Shown: positions 1 through 13,944 of the stretch, in pieces
Position numbering within the stretch: position 1 is the first letter of the stretch
Layout of the letters: each line of letters begins with the position of its first letter
NCBI RefSeq assembly: GCF_042767895.1
Contig: NC_091578.1
Coordinates: 19,407,940 to 19,471,939, forward strand
Length of the DNA: 64,000 nt
DNA from: Penaeus vannamei
Taxonomy: Eukaryota; Arthropoda; Malacostraca; Decapoda; Penaeidae
Direction: 5' to 3'
Notes under the pieces: generated by a model
Seen by the model: only the letters and a program-made list of their open reading frames with translations
The model's database searches: none
What the model was told of the DNA's origin: nothing
Translations under genes and position numbers: made by a program

Positions 1-1
1 T

Positions 2-370
2 CATAACCGTAACCTGAGGCCGCCATGGTCCTTAGAAGCTGGGTCCCTGGTCCTCTACAAGATAAAGAGTACGCAAACAGGACCTGATCGTGCTTTAGGG
101 CCCCGGTGGCAAGGCCCTGCGAAGGTCGTGAAGAAGTTGGGCCCTGTTAATTACGTCGTTCAGGACCTGTCTCCCCCGTTTTCGGAGCGTAACTGCCACG
201 CTAACCAGCTGCGCCCATTTAAGCTGGAGGAAGAGCTGACGTTCCCAGATGCGTCACCATACCATGACCCTGATTACGTCGACCCATGGTTACCTGACGA
301 CGCGGAGCCAGGTGCAACGATGTTGCTTTCAGCAATACGTCCATCCCAACATGCACCTCAGTCGTGGTAA
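2..370 (+). CDS. Ty3/gypsy retrotransposon pol, C-terminal end of integrase (partial)
   Basis: The frame is open from the window edge at base 2 to a TAA at 368-370, so this is the 122-codon tail of a longer protein that starts outside the window. Residues about 18-56 match the GPY/F module that follows the integrase core in Ty3/gypsy elements: a hydrophobic LVLYK stretch, then GPRWQGPAKVV and a GPVNYVVQDL strand, ending with NQLRPF. In these elements the module helps the integrase bind DNA or multimerise. The last 50 residues are acidic and Pro-rich, as is common after this module. There is no internal stop. Composition is much richer in G and C than the satellite that begins at 778. Family assignment rests on motif recognition only; the clade within Ty3/gypsy is not resolved. 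It is a different family from the gypsy remnant at 61685-62959. Confidence 0.8.
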   Translation, partial: HNRNLRPPWSLEAGSLVLYKIKSTQTGPDRALGPRWQGPAKVVKKLGPVNYVVQDLSPPFSERNCHANQLRPFKLEEELTFPDASPYHDPDYVDPWLPDDAEPGATMLLSAIRPSQHAPQSW

Positions 371-777
371 GACTGGGTATGGTAAGGTATCATCACTTCA
401 CCATCAGAAATTCACATTTATTATATCCTTCCCTGCAGACCACAGCAATACGTCTACTTCGTGTGGGCTCTCGAGCGAGACTGACGTTGCTCGCACGACG
501 AACTCTGCTCGCCCATACCTGGAACTACCGGAGTGCCCAGGACCACCGCTTCTGTAGTTAGCTGGCCTGAGATCCCGCTTTATTTTTGTTATTTTTATGT
601 TTTGTATTTGTAATTTTTATTTGTTTGTAATGCTTTTATTGTTTTAGAGGGAGCAGGCAGCGTTTCTTGTATTTAATTTTATTTCCTTTAGTTGTAAGCT
701 TTCGTTTTAAGTATAGTTTTAAGTTTGGTTTTAGTTTAAGGCATTACTTTAATTTTAAGTTTCATTTAGATTAAGGG
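371..777 (+). other. 3' flank of the gypsy fragment, T-rich, no gene seen
   Basis: This stretch follows the pol stop codon and changes from mixed composition (371-570) to T-rich sequence (570-777). A purine-rich stretch, AGAGGGAGCAGGCAG, lies near 645-660 and could be the polypurine tract of the element, but no TG-starting LTR directly follows it. The short open frame overlapping 249-557 is a shadow of the pol frame. The stretch ends where the satellite core (TAATACGCTAG) appears. Confidence 0.45.
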
Positions 778-3700
778 TTTTTCAAGTTGTAATACGCTAG
801 ATTTTGCCGGTTTTCCGCCTTTTAGGATTTCATTACTTCTGGCCTTTATTTCATTATAAATGGACTGAATGATAATCATTATCATCATTATTATCATTAC
901 TGTCATCATTTTTATGATTATTATCATTATAGTCATTATGATCATGATTATCATTATTATTATCATTATTATTGCAGTTTTATTTATTATTATGCTAAAT
1001 ATTATTGCTATTTTTATCATTATAACTATTCATATAATGATAATAGCAATAATGATGATCTTAGAAATAATATTGACAATAATAATAATTATAGTGACAA
1101 TGATAATGATGTTATTATTATTTCTATTTCCATTATGAGTATGGAAGTTATTGGAGTTAATTATTGATATTATAACAGTAATTATCAAGATTATCATTAT
1201 AATTATGACTTTATCATTATTATCATTATTATTGTCATTATCAATGTCATTATCATCATAATTATAATCATTATTGTCAATAAAAAAGGAATCATCATGG
1301 AAATCATCATAATTACCTGAATTAATATTAAAATCCACATAATTACCATGAAAAAAGCGAAAAGTTTTTTTTTCGACGTTTCGACTTTTGGGATTTTATT
1401 ACTCCTGGCTTTTATTTCATTATAAATGGACTGAATTATAATTATTATCATGATTATTATCATTACTGTTGTCATTTTTATGATTATTATCATTATAGCC
1501 ATTATCATCATGATTCTCATTATTATTATCATCATTATTGCAGTTATCATAATTATTATTCTAATTATTATTGCTATTTTTATCATTAGAACTATTTATA
1601 TAATGATAATAGCAATAATGGTGATCTTAGAAAGAATAATGACAGTAATAATAAGTATAATGACAATTATAATGATATTATTATTTTTATTGCCAATATT
1701 AATATGGAAATGTTAAAATCCTCATAATTACCATTAAAAAGCGAAAAGGGTTTTTCGACGTTTCTCTCAAAAGGTTGTAATACGCTAAATATTGCCGTTT
1801 TTTTCGACTTTGGGATTTTATTACTTCTGGCCTTTTGGGATTTTATTACTTCTTGCCTTTATTTCATTATAAATAGACTGAATGATAATTATTACCATCA
1901 TTATTATCATTACTTTCATCATTTTTATAATTATTATCATTATTATCATTATTTCATCATTTTTATAATTATTATCATTATAGTCATTATCATCATGATT
2001 ATCATTATCATCATCATTATTGCAGTTATAATAATTATCACGCTAATTATTATTGCTATTTTTATAATTATAACTATTTCTATAATGATAATAGCAATAA
2101 TGATGATCTTAGAAATAATAATGACAATAATAATTATTATAATGACAGTCATAATGATGTTATTATTATTTCTATTGCCATTATTAGTATGGAAATTATT
2201 GAAATAGAGTTAATTATTGCTATTATTGAAGTAATTATCAAGATTATCATTACAATTAGGATTTTATCATTATTATTTTCATTATCATTGTCATTATCAT
2301 CATAATTATCATCATTATTGTCAATAATAAAGGAATAATCATGGAAATCATCATAATTACCAGAATTACTGTTAAAATCCTCATAATTACCATTAAAAAG
2401 CGAAAAGGTTTCTTTCTACGTTTCTCTCAAAAGGCTAGATTTTGCCGTTTTTTGGAATTTTAAGATGTTCTTACTTATTGCCTTTATTTCATTATAAATG
2501 GACTGAATGATAATCATTATCATTATCATTACTATCATCATTTTTATGTTTATTATCATTATAGTCATTATCATCATTATTATCATTATTATCATCATCA
2601 TTATTGCAGTTATAATAATTATTATGCTAATTATTATTGCTATTTTTATCATTATAACTATTTCTATAATGATAATAGCAATAATGATGATCTTAGAAAT
2701 AATAATGACAATAATAATTATTATAATGACAGTCATAATGATATTATTATTTCTATTGCCATTATTAGTATGGAAATTATTGGAATAGAGTTAATTATTG
2801 CTATTATTGAAGTAATTATCAAGATTATCATTACAATTAGGATTTTATCATTATTATCATTATTATTTTCATTATCATTGTCATTATCATCATTATTGTC
2901 AATAATAAAGGAATAATCATGGAAATCATCATAAATACCTGAATTAATGTTAAAACCCTCATAATTACCATTAAAAAGCGAAAAGGGTTTTTTCTACGTT
3001 TCTCTCAAAAGGCTAGATTTTGCCATTTTTTGAAATTTTAGGATGTTCTTACTTATTGCCTTTATTTCATTATAAATGGACTGAAAGATAATCATTATCA
3101 TTATTATCATTACTATCATCATTTTTATGTTTATTATCATTATAGTCATTGTCATCATTATTATCATTATTATTATCATTATTGCAGTTATACTAATTAT
3201 TAGGCTAATTATTATTGCTATTTTTATCATTATAACCATTTATATAATGATAATAGCAATAATGATGATCTTACAAATAATAATGACAATAATAATAATC
3301 ATAATGAAAATAATAATAATTATAATGAAAATAATAATGATATTATTTGTATTGTCATTATTAGTATGGAAATTATTGGAATAGAGTTAATCATTACTAT
3401 TATTGCAGTAATTGTCAAGATTATCATTATAATTATGACTTTATATTTATTATCATTATTATTGTCATTATCATTGTCATTATCATCATAATTATCATCA
3501 TTATTGTCAATAATAAAGGAATCATCAGGGAAATCATCCTAATTATCTGAGTTAATGTTAAAATCCTCATAATTACCAATAAAAAGCTAAAAGCGTTTTT
3601 TTCGACGTTTCTCTCAAAAGGCTGTAATACGCTAGATTTTGCCGTTTTTTCGACTTTTGGGATTTGATTACTTCTGGCTTTTATTTCATTATAAATGGAC

Positions 3701-6700
3701 TGAATGATAATTATTATTATCATTATCATCATTGTCATCATTTTAATGATTATTATCATTATAGTCATTATCATCATGATTATCAATATTATTATCATCA
3801 TTATTGCAGTTATAATAATTATTTTGCTAATTATAATTGCTATTTCTATCATTATAACTATTTATATGATGATAATAGCAATAAAAATGATCTTAGAAAT
3901 AATAATGACAATAATAATAATTATAATGACAATGATAATGATGTTATCATTATATCTATTGCCATTATTAGTATGGGAATTATTGGAATAGAGTTCATTA
4001 TTGCTATTATTCCAGTAATTCTCAAGATTATCATTATAATTTTAACTTTATCATTATTATCATCATTATTGTCATTATTATTGTCATTATCATCATAATT
4101 ATCATCATTATTGTCAATAATAAAGGAATCATCAGGGAAATCCTCATAATTACCTGAATTAATGTTAAAATCCTCATAATTACCATTAAAAAGTGAAAAG
4201 GTTTTTTCGACGATCGATTTTCCCGATTTTTCGACTTTGGGATTTTATTATTTCTGGCCTTTATTTCAATATAAATGAACTAAATGATAATAATTATCTT
4301 CATCAGTATCATTACTGTCATCATTTTTATGATGATCATCATTATAGTCATTATTATCATGATTATCATTATTATTATCATCACTATTGAAGTTATGATA
4401 ATTTTTATGCTAACTGTAATTGCTATTTTTATCAATAGAACTATTTATATAATGATAATATCAATAATGATGATCTGAGAAATAATAATGACAATAATAA
4501 TAATTATAATGACAATGATAATGATGATACTATTCTTTCTATTGCCATTATTAGTATAGAAATTATTGGAATAGAGTTAATTATTGCAGTTAATTATTAA
4601 TTATTAATTGTTGCAGTAATTCTCAAGATTATCATTATAATTATAACTTTATCATTATTATCATTATTATTGTCATTATCATTGCCAATATCATCATAGT
4701 TATCATCATTATTGTCAATTATGAATGAATCATCATGGAAATCATCATAATTACCTGAATTAATGTTAAAATCCTCATAATTACCATTAAAAGGCGAAAT
4801 GGTTTTTTTTCGAGGTTTCTCTCAAAAGGGTGTACTACGCTAGATTTTGCCGTTTTTTCGACTTTTGGGATTTTATTACTTCTGGATTTTATTTCATTAT
4901 AAATGGACTGAATGATAATAATTATCATCATTATTATCATTACTCTCATCATTTTTATGATTATTATCATTATAATCATTATCATCATGATTATCATTAT
5001 TATTATTATCATTATTCCAGTTATAATAATTATTATGCTAATTATTATTGCTATTTTTATCATTATAAATATGATTATTATAACATTATAAATATGATGA
5101 TAATACCAATAATGATGATCTTAGAAATAATAATGACAATAATAATAATAATTATAATGACAATGATAATGATATTATTATTTCTATTGCCATTATTAGT
5201 ATGGAAATTCTTGGAATAGAATTAATTATTGCTATTAATGAAGTAATTATCAAGATTATCATTATAATTATGACTTTATCATTATTATCATTATTATTGT
5301 CATTATCATTGTCATTATCATCATAATTATCATTATTGTCAATAATAGAGGAATCATCAGGGAAATCATCATAATTACCTGAATTAATATTAAAATTCTC
5401 ATAATTACCATTAAAAAGCGAAAAGGTTTTTTACGACGTTTCTCTCAGAAGGCTGTAATACCCTGGACTTAACTGTTTTCGACTTTGGGGTTTTTATTAC
5501 TTCTGGCCTTTATTTCATTATAAATGGACTGAATGATAATTATTACCATCATTATGATCATTACTGTCATCATTTTTATGATTATCATTATAGTCATTAT
5601 AATCATGATTATCATTATTATTATCATCATTATTGCAGTTATAATAATTATTATGCTAATTATTATTGTTATTTTTATCATTATGACTATTTATATGATG
5701 ATAATAGCAATAATGATGATCTTGTAAATAATAATGACAATAATAATAATTATAATGAAAATGATATTGATGTTATTATTATTTCCATTGCCATTATTAG
5801 TATGGAAATTACTGGAATAGAGTAAATTATTGCTCTTATTGCAGTAATTATCAAGATTATCATTATAATTATAACTATCATTATCATCATTATTATTGTC
5901 ATTATCATTGTCATTATCATAGTAATTATCATCATTATTGTCAATGATAAAGGAATAATCATGGAAATCATTATAATTACCTGAATTAATGTAAAAATCC
6001 ACATAATTACCGGAATTAAAGTTAAAATCCTCAAAAAAAAAAAATTAAAAAGCGAAAAGGTTTTTGCGACGTTTCTCTCAAAAGGCTGTAATACGCTAGA
6101 TTTTTCCGTTTTTTTCATTGTAGTTATCATCATAATTATCATCATTATTGTCAATGATAAAGGAATAATCATGAAAATCATCATAATTACCTGAATTAAT
6201 GTTAAAATCCTCATAATTACCAATAAAAAGCGCAAAGGGTGATAATTATTATCATCATTATTATCATTACTTTCATCATTTTTATGATTATTATCATTAT
6301 AGTCATTATCATTATGATTATCATTATTATTATCATCATTATTGCAGTTATGATAATTATTATGGTAATTATTATCGCTATTTTTATCATTATAACTATT
6401 TATATAATGATAAAAGCAAAAATGATGATTTAGAAATAATAATGACAATAATAATAATTATAATGACAATGATAATGATGTTATTGTTATTTCTATTGCC
6501 ATTATTAGTATGGAATTTATTGGAATAGAGTAAAATTATTGCTATTATTGCAGTAATTATGAAGATTATCATTATAATTATGACTTTATTATTATTATCA
6601 TTATTATTGTCATTGTCATTGTCATTATCACCATAATTATCATCATTATTGTCAATAATAATGGAATCATCAGTGAAATCATCATAATTACCTGAATTAA

Positions 6701-9700
6701 TGTTAAAATCCTCATAATTACCTGAATTAATGATAAAATCCTCATAATTACCATTAAAAAGCGAAAAGGGTTTTTTCGAAAATTCTCTCAAAAGGTTGTA
6801 ATACGCTAGATTTTGCCGATTTTTCGACTTTTGGGATTTTATTACTTCTGACTTTTATTTCATTATAAATGGACTGAATGATTATTATTATCATTATTAT
6901 CATTACTGTCATCATTTTTATGATTATTATCACTATAGTCATTATCATCATGATTATCATTATTATTATCATCATTTTGCAATTATAATAATTATTCTGC
7001 TAATTATTATTGCTATTTTTATAATTATAACTATTTATATGATGATAATAGCAATAATGATGATCTTAGAAATAATAATGACAATAATAATAATTATAAT
7101 GGCAATGATAATGATATTATTATTTTTTCTAATGGAAATTATTGGAATAGAGTAAATTATTGCTATTATTGCAGTAGTTACCAAGGTTATCATAATAGAT
7201 ATGACATTATCATTATCATTATAATTGTCATTATCATTGTCATTATCATCATAATTATCATTATTATTGTCAATAATGAAGGAATCATCATGGAAATCAT
7301 TATAATTACCTGAATTAATGTTAAAATCCTCATAATTACCTGAATTAAAGTTAAAATCCTTTTAATTACCATTAAAAAGCGAAAAGGTTTTTTTTCGACG
7401 TTTCTCTCACAAGGCTGTAATACGCCAGATTTTGCCGTTTTTTCGACTTTTGGGATTTTATTACTTCTGGCCTTTATTTCATTATAAATGGACTGAATGA
7501 TAATTGTTATCATCATTATTACCATTACTGTCATCATTTTTATGATTATTATCATTATAGTCATTATCATCATGATTATCATAATTGTTATCATCATTAT
7601 TGCAGTTATAATAATTATTATGCTAACTGTTATTGCTATATTTTTCATTATCACTATTTATATACTGATAATATCAATAATGATGATCTTAGAAATAATA
7701 ATAACAATAATAATGATTATAATGACAATGATAATGATGATATTTTTTCTTTTCTATTGCCATTATTAGTATGGAAATTATTGGAAAAAAGTTATTTATT
7801 GCTATTATTGCAGTAATTCTCAAGATTATCATAATAATTATGGCTTAATCATTATTATCATTATTATTGTCATTATCATTTCATCTATTATCATTATTGT
7901 CAATAATAAAGGATTCATCAGGGAAATCATCATAATTACCTGAATTAATGTTAAAATCATCATAATTACAATTAAAAAGCTAAAAAGTTTTTTTTTCGAA
8001 GTTTCTCTAAAAAGGCTATAATACCCTAGATTTTGCCGGTTTTTCGACTATTGGGATTTTATTACTTCTGGCCTTTTATTTCATTATAAATGGACTGAAT
8101 GATAATTGTTATCATCATTATTATCATTACTGTCATCATTTTTATGATTATTATCATTATAGTCATTATCATCATGATTATCATTATTTTTATAATCATT
8201 ATTGAAGTTATAATAATTATTATCTTATTATTCATTATTGCTATTGCTATCATTATAACTATTTATATGATGATAATAGCAATAATGGTCTTAGAAACAA
8301 TAATGACAATAATGATAATTATAATGACAATGATAATTATGATATTATTTTTTCTATTGTCATTATTAGTATGGAAATTATTGGAATAGAGTTAATTATT
8401 GCTATTGTTGCAGTAATTATCAAGATGATCATTATAATTATGACTATCATTATTATCATTATTATTGTCATTATCATTGTCATTATCATCATTATTGTCA
8501 ATAATAAAGGAATAATCAAATCATCATAATTACCTGAATTAATGTTAAAATCCTGATAAATACCACTAAAAAACGAATTGAGTTTTTTTACGTTTCTCTC
8601 AAAAGGCTGTAATACGCTAGATTTTGGCGTTTTTTCGACTATTGGAATTTTATTACTTCTGGCTTTTATTTCATTATAAATGGACTGAGTGATAATTATC
8701 ATCATTATCATTACTGTCATCAGTTTTATGATTATTGTCATTATAGTCATTATCATCATGATTATCATTATTATTATCATCATTATTGCAGTTATAATAA
8801 TCATTATGCTAATTATTATTGCTAGTTTTATCATTATAACTATTTATATAATGATAATAGAAATAATGATGATCTTAGAAATAATAATGACAATAATAAT
8901 TATTATAATGGCAATGATAATGATATTATTATTATTTATATTGTCCCTATTTGTATGGAAATTATTGGAATAGAGTTTATTATTGCTATTATTGCAGTAA
9001 TTCTCAAGATTATCATTATAATTATGACTTTATCATTATTATCATTATTATTGTCATTATCATTCTCATTATCATTATATTTATCATCATTATTGTCAAT
9101 AATAAAGGTATAATCATGGAAATCATAATTACCTGAATCAATGTTAAAAGCTCTTAAAAAGCTGTTATATGATATTTTACCGTTTTTTCCACTTTTGTGA
9201 TTTTATTCCTTCTGACCTTTATTTCAATATAAATGGACTGAATGATAATCATTATCATCATTATTATCATTACTGTCATCATTTTTATGGTTATTATCAT
9301 TATATTCATTAACATCATGATTATCATTATTATTATCATTATTGCAGTTATAATACTTATTATGCTAATTATTATTGCTATTTTTATCATTATAACTATT
9401 TATATAATGATAATAGCAATAATGATGGTCTTAGAAATAATAATGACAATAATAATAATTATAATGACAATGATAATAATATTATTTATATTGCCATTAT
9501 TAGTATGGAAATTATTGGAATAGAGATAGTTATTGCTATTATTGCAGTAATTATCAAGATTACCATTATAATTATGACTTTATCATTATTATCATTATTA
9601 TTGTCATTATCATTGTCCTTATCATCAAAATATAATCATTATTGTCAATAATAAAGGAATCATCAGGGAAATCATCATAATTACCTGAATTATTGTTAAA

Positions 9701-12700
9701 ATCCTCATAATTACCATTAAAAAGCGAAAAGGTTTTTTTTTCGACGTTTTTCTCAAAAGTCTGTAATACGCTAGATTTTACCGTTTTTTCGACTTTTGGG
9801 ATTTTATTTCTTATGGCCTTTATTTCATTATGAATGGACTGAATGATAATTATTATCATAATTATTATCATTGCTGTCATCATTTTCATGATTATTATCA
9901 TTATAGTCATTATCAGCATGATTTTCATTATTATTATCATCATTATTGTTATAAGATTTTTTTCGAATATTTGGATTTTATTATTTCTGGCCTTTATTTC
10001 ATTATATATGGACTGAATGATAGTAAATATCTTCATTATTATCATTACTGTCATAATTTTTGTGGTTATTTTCATTATATTCATTAACATCATGATTACC
10101 ATTATTATTATCATCATTATTGCAGTTATAATAATTATTATGCTAATTATTATTGCTATTTTTATTATTATAAGTATTTATATAATGATAATAGCAATAA
10201 TGATGATCTTAAAAATAATAATAGCAATAATAATAATTATAATGACAATGAAAATAATGTTATGATTATTTTTATTGCTATTATTAGTACAGAAATTATT
10301 GGAATAGAGTTAATTATTGCTATTATTGCAGTAATTATCAATATTATCAATATGATTATTGCTTTAACATTATTATCATTATTATTGTCGTCATCATTGT
10401 TATTAGCATCATAATTATCCTCATTATTGTCAATAATAAAGGATTAATCATGGAATTCATCATAATTACCTGAATTATTGTTAAAATCCTCATAATTACC
10501 ATTAAAAAGTGAAAAGGTTTTTTTTCGACGTTTCTCTCAAAAGGCTGGATTTTCCCGTTTTTTCTTCTATTGATACTTTATTTCTTCTGGCCTTTATTTC
10601 ATTATAAATGGACTGAATGATGATTATTTTCATTATTATCCTTACTGTCATTTTTATTATTATTATCATTATAGTCATTATCATCATGATTATCATTATT
10701 TTCCTCATCATTATTGCAGTTATAATAATTATTATGCTATTCATTATTGCTACTTTTATTATTATAACTATTTATATAATGATAATATCAATAATGATGA
10801 TCTTAGAAATAATAATGACAATTATAATAATTATACTGACAATGATAATGATGTTATTACTATTTCTATTGCTATTATTAGTATGGAAATTATTGGAATA
10901 GAGTTAATTATTGCTATTATTGCAGTAATTATCAAGATTATCATTATAATTATGATTTGATCATTATCATTATTATTGTCATTATCATTGCCATTATCAT
11001 CATAATTATCATCATTATTGTCAGTAATAAAGGAATCATCAGGGAAATCATCAAAATTACCTGAATTAATGTTAAAATCCTCATAATTACCATTAAAAAG
11101 CGAAAAGGATCTTTTTTCGACGTTTCTTTAAAAAGGCTGTAATACGCTGGATTTTGCGTTTTTTTCGACCTTTCTGATTTGATTACTTCTGGCCTTTATT
11201 TCATTATAAATGGACTGAGTGATAATTTTATCCTCATTATTATCATTACTGTCATCATGTTTATGATTATTATCATTATAGTCATTATCATCATGATTAT
11301 CATTATTATTATCATCATTATTGCAGTTATAATAATTATGGTATTTTTATCATTATAACTATTTATATGATGATAATAGCATTAATGATCTTAAAAATAA
11401 TAATGACAATAATAATAATTATAATGACAATGATAATGATATTATTATTTCTATTTACAATATTAGTATGGAAATTATTGGAATAGAGTTATTTATTGCT
11501 ATTATTGCAGTAATTATCATTATTGTTAATAATTAAGGAATCATCATGGAAATTATCATTATTACCTGAATTAATGTTAAGATCCTCATAATTACCATTA
11601 AAAAGTGAAATTGGCTTTTTTTCGACGTTTCTCTCAAAAGGCTGTCATACGCTAGATTTTGCCGTTTTTTCGACTTTTAGGACTTGATTATTTCTGACCT
11701 TTATTTCATTATAAATGGACTAAATGATAATTATTACCATCATTATTATAATTAGTGTCGTTATTTTTATGATTACTATCATTATAGTTATTATCATCAT
11801 GATTATCATTATCATTATCATCATTATTGCAGTTGTGATAATTATTATGCTAATTATTATTGCTATTTTATCATTATAACTATTTATATAATGATAATAG
11901 CAATAATAATGATCTTAAAAATAATTGCAATAATAATATTTATAATGGCAATAAAAATGATGTTATTATTATTTCTATTGCCATTATTAGTATGGAAATT
12001 ATTGGAATAGAGTTCATTATTGCTATTATTGCAGTAATTCTCAAGATTATCATTATAATTATGACTTTATCATTATTATCATTATTATTGTTATTATCAT
12101 CATAATTATCGTAATTATTGTCAATAATAAAGGAATAATCATGGAAATCATCATAATTACCTGAATTAATGTTAAAATCCTCATAATTACCATTAAAGAG
12201 CGAAAAGTTTTTTTTTCAAAGTTTAAGAAGTTTGTAATACGCTATACTTGGCCGTTTTTTTCGACTTTTAATAATTATAATGACAATGATAATGATGTTA
12301 TTATTATTTCTATTGCCAATATTAGTATGTAAATTATTGGAATAGAGTTAATTATTGCATTTATTGCAGTTATTCTCAAGATTATCATTATAATTATGCC
12401 TTTATCATTATTATCATTATTATTGTCTTTATCATTGTCATTATCATCATAATTATCATCATTATTGTCAATAATAAAGGAATAATTATGGATATCATCA
12501 TGAATACCTGAATTAATGTTAAAATCCTCATAATTACCATTAAAAAGCGATTTTTTTTTTGACGCTTCTCTCAAAAGGCTGTAATACCCAAGATTTTGAA
12601 TTTTTTTTCGACATTTTGGGATTTTATTAATTCTGGCCTTTATTTTATTATAAATGGACTGAATGATAATTATTGTCATCATTATTATCATTACTGTCAT

Positions 12701-13944
12701 CATGTTTATGATTATTATCATTATAGTCATTAACATCATGATTATCATTATTATCATCATTATTGCAGTTATAATAATTATTATCCTAATTATTATTGCT
12801 ATTTTTATCATTATAATTATTTATATAATGATAATAGCAATAATGATGATCTTAGATATAATAATGATATTAATAATAATTATAATGACAATGATAATGA
12901 TGATATTATTAATTCTATTGCCATTATTAGTATGGAAATTATTGGAATAGAGTTAATTATTGCTATTATAACAGTAATTATCAAGGTTATCATTATAACT
13001 ATGACTTTATCATTATTATCATTATTATTGTCATTATTTTCAATAGTAAAGGAATCATCAGGGAAATCATCATGATTAACTTAATTAATGTAAAAATCTT
13101 CATAATTACCATTAAAAAGCGAAAAGAGTTATTTTTGACGTTTCTCCCAAAAGGCTCTAATACCCTAGATTTTGCCGTTTTTTTCGACTTTTGAGATTTA
13201 ATTACTTCTGGCCTTTATTTCATTATAAATGGACTGAATGATAATTATTATCATTATTATCATTACTGTCATCAATTTAATGATTATTATTGTTATAGTC
13301 ATTATCATCATGATTATCATTATTATTATCATCATTATTGCATTTATAATAAATATGCTAATTATTATTCCTTTTTTATCATTATAGCTACTTATATGAT
13401 GATAATAGCAATAATGATGATCTTAGAAATAATAATGACAATAATAATAATTATAATGACAATGATAATGATGTTATTATTATTTCTATTGCCATTATTA
13501 GTACGGAAATTATTGGAATAGAGTTAATTATTGCAATTATTGCAGTAATTATCAAGAATATCATTATAATTATAACTTTATCATTATTATCATTATTATT
13601 GTCATTATCATCGTCATTATCATCACAATTATCATCATTATTGTCAATAATAAAGGAATCATCATGGAAACCATCATAATAACCTGAATTAATGTTAAAA
13701 TCCTCATAATTACCCGAATTAATGTTAAAATCGTCATAATTACCATTAAAAAGCGAAAGGGTTTTTTTCGACGTTTCTCTCAAAAGGCTGAAATACCCTA
13801 GATTTTGCTGTTTTTTCGACTTTGGGATTTTATTACTTCTGGCCTTTATTTCATTATAAATGACTGCATGATAATTATTATCATCATTATCACCATTACT
13901 GTCATCAATTTTATGATTATTATCATTATAGTCATTATCATCAT
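778..13944 (+). repeat. Satellite array, forward orientation, unit about 550-630 bp
   Basis: About two dozen diverged head-to-tail units. The landmark TTTCATTATAAATGGACTGA recurs near 849, 1412, 1862, 2486, 3064, 3682, 4263, 4892, 5512, 6857, 7476, 8079, 8669, 9219 and 9823 and on to about 13847; most spacings are 550-630 bp, with shorter or longer ones where units are truncated or fused (about 1862, 6110-6240, 9960, 12270). Each unit has a core of about 190 bp carrying conserved C/G-containing words (AAGCGAAAAGG, TTTCGACGTTTCTCTC, TAATACGCTAGATTTTGCCG, TTTCGACTTTTGGG). The other roughly 400 bp is ATT/ATC/ATG/ATA-rich. Because this simple sequence keeps a three-base phase, isoleucine-rich open frames of 60-95 codons appear in nearly every unit. 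They are composition artefacts and are not annotated as genes. Confidence 0.9.
6663..6752 (+). repeat. Internal minisatellite of the satellite core (three-copy example)
   Basis: Within each unit, just before AAAAAGCGAAAAGG, the phrase ATCMTCATAATTACC recurs at a period of about 30-32 bp, separated by TGAATTAATGTTAAA. Most units carry two copies. This unit carries three, as do the units near 7310-7370 and 13670-13750. The copy-number variation shows unequal exchange or slippage inside the core itself. Confidence 0.75.

Noticed and set aside
249..557. A 102-codon frame overlapping the gypsy pol tail
   Set aside because: It is a +1 shadow of the pol frame, without motifs.
778..13944. CRISPR-like array (regular repeats with spacers)
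   Set aside because: The repeats are hundreds of bases long, spacers are not unique, and the DNA is animal nuclear sequence with retrotransposons.
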